Notes: generated by a model from the sequence alone, not told the origin. Positions 25,756-34,336 are shown, counted from the stretch's first letter. The stretch: 64,000 bases of DNA from BRHc4a sp049323755 (GCA_049323755.1 JBMOPE010000030.1:91034-155033); one strand, 5' to 3'. Translations and numbers: made by a program.

Positions 25756-27315
25756 GTGTATAAGCTGGTTATTGCCGACGACGAGCCGACGGAACTGAAA
25801 TTTATACGGTACGTGGTGGACACTTATAAGCTGCCTTTTTATATATGCGGTGAGGCTGAAAACGGGGAGCAGGCCGTAGAAATGGTGGAAAAATACAGGC
25901 CGGAATTTGTCATTATAGACATACGCATGCCGCTAATGGATGGCCTTGAGGCTACCGGCCTGATTAAAAGCCGCCATCCGTTAGCGAAGGTTTACATTTT
26001 GACGGCCTATGAATATTTTGATTATGCTAAAAAGGCTATCCAGGCGGGTGCCGAAGATTATCTGCTAAAGCCCATAAAGCCTGAGCAGCTGGTAGAGACA
26101 TTGAAAAAGGGCCTTCGGGGTGTCCTGCGGCAGCGCCTGGACCATTACAGGAGGGATAAAGTAAAACGTCAGGTAAACCGGATCAAGCCCGTGGTCAGGT
26201 CTCAGCTTGTCAGCGACATGATAACCGGAGGCGATTTGCACCCGGAGAAATTATCATCAATAAAACAGTTTCTGGGTATCTCTGTAATGGAGCCCACCGG
26301 TGTTCTGGCGGCGTCAGTCTGTAGTAAAGAAGGCAGTGTTATAACAGACAGCGCTTTATGCGAGGCTTATGCCAGGGAGATAGACGGGCTGCTGGGCTAT
26401 GGGATGTATAAAACACTTCCCGGTGGAGAAATAGTTGTATTTTATCGTAAAGTTAATTTTTATTCAATAAATGAATTATTGGAGAGCTGGGGGAAGAAGC
26501 GTGGTGTTACCCTTTATGCCGGAATATCCGCAGTGCTGAAGGAAAACCAAATTCTCACGGCCTTCCGGGAAGCTGACACACTACGCGGCACCAGGCTTTT
26601 CTGGAGGCTTTCCGGGGTGATAACGTCGCAGCAGGAGAAAAAAAATGTGCAGCTGCCCAATCCGGCGGTCACAGCCAAAAGAATATTCAGCGCTGTTTTG
26701 CAAAGACGTCCTGAGGCGGCAAAGGAAATGGTCATAAAAATATTTGACGACCTGCAGTCTAACCTGTTTCTCCCGGAGCAGGTTATTGCTTTTGTTAATC
26801 ATCTGACTTCCATCCTGGTCCGTGATTTTTGCGAAATGATAGCCGGGGAAGACTATGTTTCACTATCCCAAAAATATGAAGCATCTCCGGAAAAACTTGA
26901 AACGTCGGCGGCCCTGCAGGAATTCCTGCTGCATATGCTGGACCGGTTTCATGACATGGTTAGCTCTCCGGGCCACAGTCTGGCAGAGCAATCTGTCAAG
27001 TGGGCGGCAGGATATGTCAGCCTTAATTATCATGAAGAGATCACCATGGATAAGATGGCCGAAAGGCTGTTTCTAAGCCCCAGTTATTTTAGCAGAATTT
27101 TTAAAAAACACACCGGGGAAGGCTTTGCGGCTTATCTATCCAGGACCCGGATGGAGCGCGCCCGGGAATTTCTAAGCACCGGCAGGTATTCTGTGGCCGA
27201 GGTGGCCAAGAAGGTGGGCTTTGGTGATCCAAGCTATTTCAGCACGGTGTTTAAAAAGCACTTCAATATATCCCCCCAGCAGGTTGCTTCGTTAACGACA
27301 GAGCAAGAATCCTAA
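25756..27315 (+). CDS. YesN-type response regulator with AraC DNA-binding domain
   Basis: A 519-aa regulator. The receiver domain (1-125) has acidic residues IADDEP, phospho-acceptor Asp55 in IIDIRMP and the conserved lysine in YLLKPIKP. A long middle region of unknown fold is followed by a C-terminal AraC-type pair of helix-turn-helices (MDKMAERLFLSPSYFSRIFK, then VAEVAKKVGFGDPSYFSTVFKK). The start is GTG at 25756 after AAAGGAGG. It forms a two-component pair with the cupin-PocR kinase and probably activates the TRAP promoter downstream. Confidence 0.9.
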   Translation: MYKLVIADDEPTELKFIRYVVDTYKLPFYICGEAENGEQAVEMVEKYRPEFVIIDIRMPLMDGLEATGLIKSRHPLAKVYILTAYEYFDYAKKAIQAGAEDYLLKPIKPEQLVETLKKGLRGVLRQRLDHYRRDKVKRQVNRIKPVVRSQLVSDMITGGDLHPEKLSSIKQFLGISVMEPTGVLAASVCSKEGSVITDSALCEAYAREIDGLLGYGMYKTLPGGEIVVFYRKVNFYSINELLESWGKKRGVTLYAGISAVLKENQILTAFREADTLRGTRLFWRLSGVITSQQEKKNVQLPNPAVTAKRIFSAVLQRRPEAAKEMVIKIFDDLQSNLFLPEQVIAFVNHLTSILVRDFCEMIAGEDYVSLSQKYEASPEKLETSAALQEFLLHMLDRFHDMVSSPGHSLAEQSVKWAAGYVSLNYHEEITMDKMAERLFLSPSYFSRIFKKHTGEGFAAYLSRTRMERAREFLSTGRYSVAEVAKKVGFGDPSYFSTVFKKHFNISPQQVASLTTEQES

Positions 27316-27390
27316 ATCTGATGACAAAAAAATCCGGAGGTAGATCGGCAGAATGAAAGAATATTTTTAGCAGTGATAAACAAGGTGATT

Positions 27391-27480
27391 ATGTCCGGAC
27401 AAAAAACCATCAGAAGAGGGGGAAGAAGAGGTATTTATCAGATCCTGTTCCTTTGGTCCATATTTTGGTTTGGGAGGTAA
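27391..27480 (+). CDS. Possible small ORF leading the TRAP operon, 29 aa
   Basis: ATG at 27391 with AAGGTG just before it. The peptide is basic at first (SGQKTIRRGGRRG) and then hydrophobic and aromatic (IYQILFLWSIFWFG), like a one-helix membrane peptide. Its stop overlaps the ribosome site of dctP, so translation of the two could be coupled. Spacing of the ribosome site is short; it may be chance. Confidence 0.3.
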   Translation: MSGQKTIRRGGRRGIYQILFLWSIFWFGR

Positions 27481-27485
27481 AATAA

Positions 27486-28487
27486 ATGAGAAAATTTTGG
27501 GGATTTGTATTAGTTTTGCTGCTGACTCTCTCACTTGCTGCGTGCGGAGGCAATAAAGCCGCGGATAGCCCTGCGGATTCCTCCAAGAAAATAGTGTTAA
27601 GGGTTGGTACCACCACTGCTCCTGACGGCCATTATGTTAAAGGTCTGCAGCAGTTTAAGGAAAAAGTTGAGGCGTACTCCAACAACAAAGTAGAGGTTAA
27701 TATTTTTCACAGCAGCCAGTTGGGCAATGAAAGAGATATGATTGAGGGCGTAGCCGCCGGCACCCTGGAGATGACTCTGATATCGTCTGCTCCGCTGACT
27801 AATTTTTCGTCGGATTTTATGCTATTTGACCTTCCCTTTATCATTACAGACCGGAATAAAGCTTACCAGGTGATGGACGGGGATGTTGGCAAGCAACTCT
27901 TTGCCACCCTGGAGCCGAAGGGAATCAAGGGCCTTGGCTTCTGGGAAAACGGCTTCAGAAATGTTACCAATAATAAAAAGCCCATCGTTCATCCCGCAGA
28001 TGTGAAGGGCCTCAAAATAAGAACCATGGAAAACCCGGTGCACCTGGAAACATTCAAGCAGCTGGGGGCTATGCCCACTCCCATGGCCTGGGGGGAAGTA
28101 TTCACCGCCCTGCAGCAGGGAACCATTGACGGCCAGGAAAATCCGCTGGCCATTATAGACTCGGCCAAGGTTTACGAGGCCCAAAAGCATGTGTCTCTGA
28201 CCGGGCACTTCTATTCGCCGGCAGTCTTCCTGATGAATAAGAATCTTTTCGACGGATTCCCGAAGGATGTTCAGGAAGCAATTCTTAAGGCGGAAAAAGA
28301 AGCCAGGGATTGGGAGCGCAATTACAGCGCCGAGCTTGATGTCACCCTGGCAAAGACCCTTCAGGAAAAAGGCGTCACCGTAACAGAGGTGGATAAGGCT
28401 GAGTGGCAAAAGGCCTGTGAGCCCGTGTGGGCTAAATTCCAGGATAAGATTAAGCCGGAGTATATAAAGGCCCTGGCTGAAAAATAG
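27486..28487 (+). CDS. dctP: TRAP transporter solute-binding lipoprotein DctP
   Basis: Extracytoplasmic receptor (333 aa) of a TRAP transporter. It has a lipoprotein signal with LSLAACGG (lipidated Cys20). The mature part has HSSQLGNERDMIEG near residue 78, the carboxylate-clamping arginine in GLKIRTMENP near 178 and an FTALQQGTIDGQENP segment near 215. Such receptors deliver organic acids to the DctQM membrane complex. The ATG has a GGGAGG ribosome site. It follows the two-component genes by 170 bp and precedes dctQ, with a 16-bp hairpin between them. Confidence 0.92.
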   Translation: MRKFWGFVLVLLLTLSLAACGGNKAADSPADSSKKIVLRVGTTTAPDGHYVKGLQQFKEKVEAYSNNKVEVNIFHSSQLGNERDMIEGVAAGTLEMTLISSAPLTNFSSDFMLFDLPFIITDRNKAYQVMDGDVGKQLFATLEPKGIKGLGFWENGFRNVTNNKKPIVHPADVKGLKIRTMENPVHLETFKQLGAMPTPMAWGEVFTALQQGTIDGQENPLAIIDSAKVYEAQKHVSLTGHFYSPAVFLMNKNLFDGFPKDVQEAILKAEKEARDWERNYSAELDVTLAKTLQEKGVTVTEVDKAEWQKACEPVWAKFQDKIKPEYIKALAEK

Positions 28488-28497
28488 GCTTTTTAGA

Positions 28498-28534
28498 GTA
28501 AACAGAGTACAGTAAAAAACTGTACTCTGTTTAC
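28498..28534 (+). repeat. 16-bp perfect hairpin between dctP and dctQ
   Basis: GTAAACAGAGTACAGT and its exact complement flank AAAAA, 11 bp after the dctP stop. No run of T follows, so it is more likely a 3'-end stabiliser of the receptor mRNA than a full terminator. Confidence 0.75.
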
Positions 28535-28589
28535 CAAAAAGGTTTTAAGCCAACCTTAAATTCTATAAAACCCTGCAGGGGGGGGCCAT

Positions 28590-29063
28590 GTGAAAAGTTT
28601 TCTCAGATTTATAGACAATATAGAGCAGTATATAATAACGATTTTGCTGCCGCTGATGTGTATAGTGGTGCTTTTCGCCACTTTCATGAGATATACCGAG
28701 CTGCTTCTTATTCCCTGGGGAGAAGAGCTGGCCAGGTATCTCATGGTGTGGATAGTGTTTCTGGGCATAGCCGCCGGGGCCAAAAACAACAGGCATTTTG
28801 GAGTGGAGGTCTTCGTCCGGGCACTGCCCCTCCGGGCGCAAAAGTACTTTTTGATTTTCAGAACCCTGGTTATATCGGCATTTCTGATTTTCGTCATATA
28901 CCTGTCGCTAAAACTGATGGGCCTGCAAATGAAGATGGGCCAGACATCGCCTTCACTGGAAATACCCATTTGGCTGGCCTACCTGGCGGTGCCGGTAGGC
29001 GCCGGGCTTATGATCATAAGGAATATTCAGTTTACCGTCAACACGTTTAAAAACGGTAATTAA
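28590..29063 (+). CDS. dctQ: TRAP transporter small membrane subunit DctQ
   Basis: 157 aa with four hydrophobic helices (about residues 15-35, 47-67, 84-106, 128-148) and the family motif PWGEELARYLMVW near residue 40. It forms the membrane complex with DctM. GTG at 28590 after a G-rich stretch is the likely start; the overlapping ATG at 28588 is out of frame. It is followed after 38 bp by dctM. Confidence 0.87.
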   Translation: MKSFLRFIDNIEQYIITILLPLMCIVVLFATFMRYTELLLIPWGEELARYLMVWIVFLGIAAGAKNNRHFGVEVFVRALPLRAQKYFLIFRTLVISAFLIFVIYLSLKLMGLQMKMGQTSPSLEIPIWLAYLAVPVGAGLMIIRNIQFTVNTFKNGN

Positions 29064-29101
29064 TCAATTCCTTTCAAATTGATTTTTTGGGAGTTGAAAA
29101 A

Positions 29102-30376
29102 GTGGCGCTTGTACTGTTCGGAACCCTTTTTTTAATGCTTCTTCTAAACATCCCCATAGCCATATCGCTGGGAATAGCCGTAGTGGTTGCCCTGCTGACC
29201 GGGGATACCGCCACCTCGTATGTGGTTCTTGTGCAGAGGATGTTTACATCCGTGGATAACTTTCCCTTTATGGCTGTGCCGTTTTTTATCCTGGCCGGAG
29301 AGCTGATGGAAAAGGGTGGCATATCCTCGAGGCTGATCCGCTTTGCCAATGTTCTTCTGAAGAGGCTGCCTGCCAGCCTGGCCATAGTAACAACCGCCGC
29401 CTCGGCATTTTTCGGGGCCATTTCGGGGTCCAACCCGGCCACTGTGGCCGCCATAGGGGGGCTGATGCACCCGGCCATGGTAAGGGCAGGTTATCCCAGC
29501 GACAAGGCGGCAGCAGTGGCGGCGGCCTCGGGCACCCTGGGGGTAATCATACCTCCCAGCATTCCCATGGTTACTTACGGCATAGTGGCCTCGGTATCAA
29601 TAGGGACAATGTTTATCGCGGGGATCATACCCGGCCTGCTGCTGGCCCTAGGCATAATGCTGACCAGCGTGTTAACCTGCAAGGGTCACGAAAAAAAGGA
29701 TATTCATGCCAGGGAGAGCGTTTGGGCTGCCTTTAAGGAAGCCATATGGGCTCTACTCATGCCTGTGATTATACTGGGAGGAATTTACGGGGGAGTTTTT
29801 ACCCCCACGGAAGCCTCTTCGGTGGCCTGTATGTATGCCTTTCTGGTGAGCATGTACATCTATAAAGAGCTTAAATTCAGCCAGCTGCCGGAGATATTCG
29901 GCAAGGCGGCCACCAGCACCGCCCTGGTCCTGTTTGTGGTATCGCTTTCGTCTCCCTTTTCCTGGCTGATGACCAGTGGTGGTGTTCCCACCAAGCTTGC
30001 GGGGACCATGCTTGGTCTATTTCAGAATGAGATTTTCATACTTCTGGCCATTAACTTCATTTTGCTGTTCCTGGGCTGCTTCCTGGAGACTCAGGCCATC
30101 ATACTGCTGATGACTCCCATGCTGCTGCCCCTGGCGCAGGCACTGGGCATACACCCCGTGGCCCTGGGTATAATCATCGTGGTCAACACGTCAATAGGAA
30201 TGATCACTCCGCCCATGGCTGTCAACCTGTTTGTGGCCAGTGGAATTGCCAAGATCAGTATTGAGGAAATCAGTAAAAAAATAATACCCTTCCTTATTGT
30301 GGAGTCTCTGATTCTGGTTGTTTTAACGTATTTTTCGGAAATTATAATGTGGCTGCCGAATCTGATTGGTAAGTAA
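29102..30376 (+). CDS. dctM: TRAP transporter large permease DctM
   Basis: A 424-aa permease with about 11-12 membrane helices; it drives acid uptake with a sodium or proton gradient. Family motifs include VPFFILAGELME near residue 58, SAFFGAISGSNPATVAAIGG near 100, SGTLGVIIPPSIPMV near 140 and NTSIGMITPPMAVNLFV near 360. GTG at 29102 is chosen because GGGAG lies 8 nt before it; TTG at 29087 overlaps that ribosome site. Confidence 0.91.
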   Translation: MALVLFGTLFLMLLLNIPIAISLGIAVVVALLTGDTATSYVVLVQRMFTSVDNFPFMAVPFFILAGELMEKGGISSRLIRFANVLLKRLPASLAIVTTAASAFFGAISGSNPATVAAIGGLMHPAMVRAGYPSDKAAAVAAASGTLGVIIPPSIPMVTYGIVASVSIGTMFIAGIIPGLLLALGIMLTSVLTCKGHEKKDIHARESVWAAFKEAIWALLMPVIILGGIYGGVFTPTEASSVACMYAFLVSMYIYKELKFSQLPEIFGKAATSTALVLFVVSLSSPFSWLMTSGGVPTKLAGTMLGLFQNEIFILLAINFILLFLGCFLETQAIILLMTPMLLPLAQALGIHPVALGIIIVVNTSIGMITPPMAVNLFVASGIAKISIEEISKKIIPFLIVESLILVVLTYFSEIIMWLPNLIGK

Positions 30377-30395
30377 ACCCGGTGTCTTTAAAAAC

Positions 30396-30440
30396 GGGGG
30401 CACGGTGTTCTAATGCTACCGTGTCCCGGGGATTTTTATT
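30396..30440 (+). terminator. Terminator between dctM and the dehydratase gene
   Basis: GGGGGCACGGT pairs with ACCGTGTCCC around an 11-nt loop and is followed by ATTTTTATT. It would separate or attenuate transcription between transporter and enzyme genes. Confidence 0.7.
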
Positions 30441-30512
30441 GCCTTTTTTACACCGGAGGGCGGCAAATTTTTTAGGACAGTAAGTTTATTAGAAACGAGG
30501 GCGTTAGAGAAA

Positions 30513-32180
30513 ATGAGAAGTCATACTACCACAAAAGGTTTGGCCAGGGCGACCCACAGGGCGCTGTATTATTCCATGGGGCTGCTCCCCGGGGACCTGG
30601 ACAAGCCCCTGATAGCAGTGGTGAATACCCAGAATGAAACCATGCCGGGACACATTCACCTGGACAGCATTGCCAGGGCCGTCCGTGAAGGGGTAATCGC
30701 CGCCGGTGGAACTCCCATAGAGTTTCCGACCATCGGGCTTTGTGACGGCATAGCCCAGGGCAATTACGGAATGCATTATCCCCTGGCCAGCCGGGAGCTT
30801 ATAGCCGACTCGGTGGAATGCATGATGAACGGGCACCAGTACGACGCCATGGTGCTGATAACCAATTGCGACAAAATTACGCCCGGCCTGCTCATGGCCG
30901 CCGTCAGGCTAAACGTGCCTGCCATAATGATCAGCGGGGGGCCAATGGCCACCGGGTGTGTTGACGGAAAAGAGATTGGCTACACCGACCTGATGGCGGC
31001 CCAGGGGGACGTGGCCAGGGGAATCATCAGCATGGAAGAGCTGGCCCGCAGGGAAAGGGATGCGCTTCCCGGCTGCGGGGCATGTAATCTCCTGGGCACA
31101 GCCAACTCCATGAATTTTCTGGCCGAGGCCCTGGGTATGGTTTTGCCGGGAAGCACCACCCCCGCGGCTTCAGGGGCCAGGCTGGCGCTGGCTAAACAAA
31201 CCGGCATGAAAATAATGGAGCTTTACCAGAAGAATATACTTCCCCTGGATGTGGTCACCAGGGAGGCCATTGAAAATGCCATTACTGTTGACCTGGCCAT
31301 CGGAGGTTCCACCAACACTGTGCTTCACCTTACTGCCCTGGCCAGGGAGGCCGGAATTGAATTCGATGTAAACATATTTGCCGAAATGGCGCAAAGGGTG
31401 CCCCACCTTGTAAAAATGAAGCCTGCCCCGGCGGGGCACTATCCGGCGGATGTGCACAGGGCGGGGGGCATCACCGCCTTAATGGGCCAGCTGCTGGAAG
31501 CCGGACTTTTGCACTCCGGCGCAATAACCGTGACAGGCGCCACCGTGGCTGAAAATGTGACGGGAGCCAGGGTGATCGATGCCGAAGTAATCAGGCCCAT
31601 GGATAATCCCTACGCAAAAAAAGGCGGGATTCAGCTGCTGTACGGAAACCTAGCTCCCCAGGGATCGGTCTGCAAAAGCGCTGCGGTGGCACCCGAAATG
31701 CTCAGGCACAAAGGGCCGGCCAGGGTGTTCGACCAGGAGGAGCCGGCTGTGGCCGCCATTTACGGGGGACAAATAAACCCGGGTGACGTTGTGGTGGTCC
31801 GGTACGAGGGGCCCAGGGGCGGCCCCGGAATGAGGGAAATGCTCACTCCCACCGCTGCCATTGTTGGAATGGGGCTGGACAGGCAGGTGGCCCTGGTTAC
31901 CGACGGCAGGTTTTCCGGGGCAACGTCAGGGGCGGCGGTGGGACATGTATCCCCCGAGGCGGCCGATGGCGGGCCCATAGGCCTGGTTCGTGAAGGGGAC
32001 ATAATCGAGATAGACATACCGGCCGGCAAAATACACCTTCATGTCAGTGATGAGGAGCTGGCCTTGAGAAGAGAAGCCTGGGTCAGGCCTCTGCAGGACC
32101 ATGTCAAAAAGGGCTCTTACCTGGACAGGTATGCGCAGCTGGTCACGTCGGCAATGTCCGGGGCGGTGTTTAAGAGATAA
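30513..32180 (+). CDS. ilvD: Dihydroxy-acid dehydratase family enzyme (IlvD/Edd)
   Basis: A 555-aa iron-sulphur dehydratase turning a 2,3-dihydroxy acid into a 2-keto acid. Family parts: GTPIEFPTIGLCDGIAQG near residue 70, the cluster cysteine in NCDKITPG near 112, a second in LPGCGACNLLGTANSMN near 190, and GRFSGATSGAAVGHVSPEA near 470. The usual third cluster region reads NTQNETMPGHIHL without cysteine, so a 4Fe-4S cluster bound in a modified way, or a variant subfamily, is possible. No other branched-chain synthesis gene is near; between TRAP and PanB genes a catabolic role on a sugar acid or branched dihydroxy acid is more likely. The symbol gives the family only. Confidence 0.85.
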   Translation: MRSHTTTKGLARATHRALYYSMGLLPGDLDKPLIAVVNTQNETMPGHIHLDSIARAVREGVIAAGGTPIEFPTIGLCDGIAQGNYGMHYPLASRELIADSVECMMNGHQYDAMVLITNCDKITPGLLMAAVRLNVPAIMISGGPMATGCVDGKEIGYTDLMAAQGDVARGIISMEELARRERDALPGCGACNLLGTANSMNFLAEALGMVLPGSTTPAASGARLALAKQTGMKIMELYQKNILPLDVVTREAIENAITVDLAIGGSTNTVLHLTALAREAGIEFDVNIFAEMAQRVPHLVKMKPAPAGHYPADVHRAGGITALMGQLLEAGLLHSGAITVTGATVAENVTGARVIDAEVIRPMDNPYAKKGGIQLLYGNLAPQGSVCKSAAVAPEMLRHKGPARVFDQEEPAVAAIYGGQINPGDVVVVRYEGPRGGPGMREMLTPTAAIVGMGLDRQVALVTDGRFSGATSGAAVGHVSPEAADGGPIGLVREGDIIEIDIPAGKIHLHVSDEELALRREAWVRPLQDHVKKGSYLDRYAQLVTSAMSGAVFKR

Positions 32181-32199
32181 CAGCCGGATGAGTGAACTC

Positions 32200-32288
32200 G
32201 TTCAGCTTGGCTGAACATCGTGGCTTCAGATGGGGATTCTACCCCACCTGAAGTAAAAAGTGGAACTCTCACTTATAGAAGTGGGAGT
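32200..32288 (+). other. Three consecutive hairpins upstream of the first panB gene
   Basis: Stem 1 is GTTCAGC/GCTGAAC (32200-32216). Stem 2 is CTTCAGATGGGG with CCCCACCTGAAG (32224-32253). Stem 3 is ACTCTCACTT/AAGTGGGAGT (32265-32288). The ribosome site of panB lies 25 bp later. The third stem looks like right-end sequences of IS200/IS605-type elements, so this may be a transposon-end remnant, or else an RNA regulator. Confidence 0.5.
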
Positions 32289-32328
32289 CTTGGAAATCAG
32301 ATAAAAGCTATTAAGGAGGGTGATATCT

Positions 32329-33162
32329 GTGCCCAAGAAAAAGGTAACCATCCCTGAATTAAAAGAAATGAAGCCTATGGGCAAGAGATTTAAAATGATC
32401 ACGGTTTATGACTACCCCATGGCCAGCATGGTGGACCGCTCCGCAGCGGAGCTGATCCTGGTGGGTGATTCACTGGGCATGGTTATTCAGGGCCATGACA
32501 GCACTATCTATGTAAACATTGAGGATGTTATTTACCACGTCAGGGCAGTGAGAAGGGGTGCCCCCAATACATTTGTGGTTGGAGATATGCCGTTCCTTTC
32601 CTACCAGGTCAATAAGGACGAGGCCATTCGAAACGCGGGGGCGCTGCTTAAAGCGGGGGCCGACTGCGTAAAGATGGAGGGGGGAATGAAGATTGTAGAG
32701 ACCGTCAGGGCTGTGGCGGACGCCGGTATTCCGGTGATGGGGCATATAGGACTCACACCCCAGACCGCAGCCATGCTTGGAGGATTCAAAATACAGGGCA
32801 GAAGCGCTGAGGCTGCGGAAAGATTGCTTAAGGAAGCACTGGCGCTGGAAGAGGCCGGTATTTTCGCCATAGTGCTGGAATGCATACCTACTGCCCTGGG
32901 GAAACTCATCGACCAGAAGCTCTCCATACCAACAATTTCGGTGGGGGCCGGGCCGTTCGCCACGGGGCAAAACCTTAACGCCTATGATTTGCTCGGCATA
33001 TTTGATAGGTTTGTTCCCAAATTCGTCAAGCAGTACGCCGGCATGGGCAGCCAGATAGTAGAGGTTTTCAATACCTGGTGCAAAGAGATAGACGAGGGTT
33101 CCTATCCCGAGGACAAACACGGCTTTAACATGAATGAAGAAGACCTTCAGCGCTTGTACTAA
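32329..33162 (+). CDS. panB: Ketopantoate hydroxymethyltransferase-like protein, paralogue 1
   Basis: A 277-aa TIM barrel of the PanB family, which moves a hydroxymethyl group between methylene-tetrahydrofolate and 2-ketoisovalerate. Metal ligands and active-site parts are present: VGDSLGMVIQGHDST near residue 43, VGDMPFLSY near 83, KMEGG near 114, GHIGLTPQ near 137, the catalytic glutamate in VLECIP near 183 and VGAGPF near 205. GTG at 32329 is chosen from AAGGAGGG 9 nt before it. PanB is normally single copy next to panC and panD; here two copies lie in a catabolic locus without them, so it may run as a demethylolating lyase. Confidence 0.87.
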   Translation: MPKKKVTIPELKEMKPMGKRFKMITVYDYPMASMVDRSAAELILVGDSLGMVIQGHDSTIYVNIEDVIYHVRAVRRGAPNTFVVGDMPFLSYQVNKDEAIRNAGALLKAGADCVKMEGGMKIVETVRAVADAGIPVMGHIGLTPQTAAMLGGFKIQGRSAEAAERLLKEALALEEAGIFAIVLECIPTALGKLIDQKLSIPTISVGAGPFATGQNLNAYDLLGIFDRFVPKFVKQYAGMGSQIVEVFNTWCKEIDEGSYPEDKHGFNMNEEDLQRLY

Positions 33163-33202
33163 GCCCGGCAATAAGGGTTTATGAAAGGAAAGGGATAATA
33201 AT

Positions 33203-34060
33203 ATGGCAAAGAAAAATATCTATGACTTTAACCAGATGGTTGCAAAAGGACAAAAGATCGTATACCTCACAGCCTATGACTACCTGACGGCAAAAATGCA
33301 GGAAAAGGCCGGGGTCGACATGATACTGGTGGGCGATTCCCTGGGCATGGTTAGCCTTGGCTATGATACAACCTTCCCCGTTACCATGGATGATATGGTT
33401 CGACACTGCCAGGCGGTGCGCAGGGGGGCCCCTAACACATTTATAGTGGGAGATATGCCCTACATGTCTTATCAGAAATCCGACGAGCAGGCGGTGGAAA
33501 ACGCCGGCAGGATGGTCAAGGAAAGCCTTGTTGACGCCATCAAGCTGGAGGGGGGCGGCCCCATGGTGACCAGCAGGATTAAGGCTATTCAGGAGGCCGG
33601 CATACTGGCCATGGGCCATATAGGCCTGACACCACAGTTTATGGGCCAATTGGGAGGGTATAAGGCCCAGGGCCGCAGCGCAGAGGCGGCACTTAGCCTG
33701 GTCAAACAGGCACAGCTGGTGGAAGAGGCAGGTGCCTTCAGCATACTTGTAGAGGGTGTTCCCTCGGTGGTGGGAAAGGTTATCACTGAAAAGGCCAACA
33801 TACCCATTCTGGGCATCGGCGCAGGCCCCTATACTCACGGGCAGCTGCTTATATATGCGGACATGGTGGGATTTTATGACAACTTTACACCCAAATTTGT
33901 CAAGAAATATGCCGGTGTGGGAGAAATACTGACAAATGCCTTCAGTGAGTATGCCCGGGATGTCCGGGAGGGTAAATTCCCGGTGGACGGAGAGCACACC
34001 TACAAGATAAATGACGAGGAAGTAGAGCGGTTTTACGCCCTGCTGGGAAAAACAAGTTAA
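33203..34060 (+). CDS. panB: Ketopantoate hydroxymethyltransferase-like protein, paralogue 2
   Basis: A 285-aa PanB family member, 40 bp after paralogue 1 and clearly diverged from it. Metal site VGDSLGM and VGDMPYMSY, KLEGGGP, HIGLTPQ, a glutamate in LVEGVPS and GIGAGPYTHGQ are kept. Where typical PanB has GHDST it has GYDTT, and the usual catalytic LEC is VEG. This suggests a different substrate or a heteromeric partner of paralogue 1. The ATG has an AAGGAAAGGG ribosome site. It probably makes or cleaves a 4-hydroxy-2-keto acid with a one-carbon transfer. Confidence 0.83.
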   Translation: MAKKNIYDFNQMVAKGQKIVYLTAYDYLTAKMQEKAGVDMILVGDSLGMVSLGYDTTFPVTMDDMVRHCQAVRRGAPNTFIVGDMPYMSYQKSDEQAVENAGRMVKESLVDAIKLEGGGPMVTSRIKAIQEAGILAMGHIGLTPQFMGQLGGYKAQGRSAEAALSLVKQAQLVEEAGAFSILVEGVPSVVGKVITEKANIPILGIGAGPYTHGQLLIYADMVGFYDNFTPKFVKKYAGVGEILTNAFSEYARDVREGKFPVDGEHTYKINDEEVERFYALLGKTS

Positions 34061-34090
34061 CTACCCTGAAAATATCCCGGGTCTTTATTG

Positions 34091-34234
34091 GCCACAGAGG
34101 ACACAGAGAAATTAACTTAAATGCACTACTTCCGGGTCTTAAGCCGATAGTGCCGGCCTTTACCCGTTTTTAAAAAGATTTATTAACATGCAAGCAGGGC
34201 TAAAAAACTCTGTGTACTCTGTGTTCTCTGTGGC
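34091..34234. repeat. Inverted repeat pair with CCACAGAG arms
   Basis: GCCACAGAGGACACAGAG (34091-34108) is mirrored by CTCTGTG...TTCTCTGTGGC (34208-34234), about 100 bp apart. Arms of this kind are dispersed in many bacterial genomes. The region between shows no gene; the gap 34061-34387 holds this and a promoter. Confidence 0.6.
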
Positions 34235-34336
34235 TTTATTAGTACCTGCATTAACTGCATGCAATTATATTTTCATTCCTCCGTGGTTTATAAAAAAGAC
34301 ATTCATTAAGTTATTGGCAGACGGCATAATGTGCTG

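Noticed and set aside
28658..29050. A 130-codon frame inside dctQ
   Set aside because: Shadow of the membrane protein in another frame; no ribosome site.
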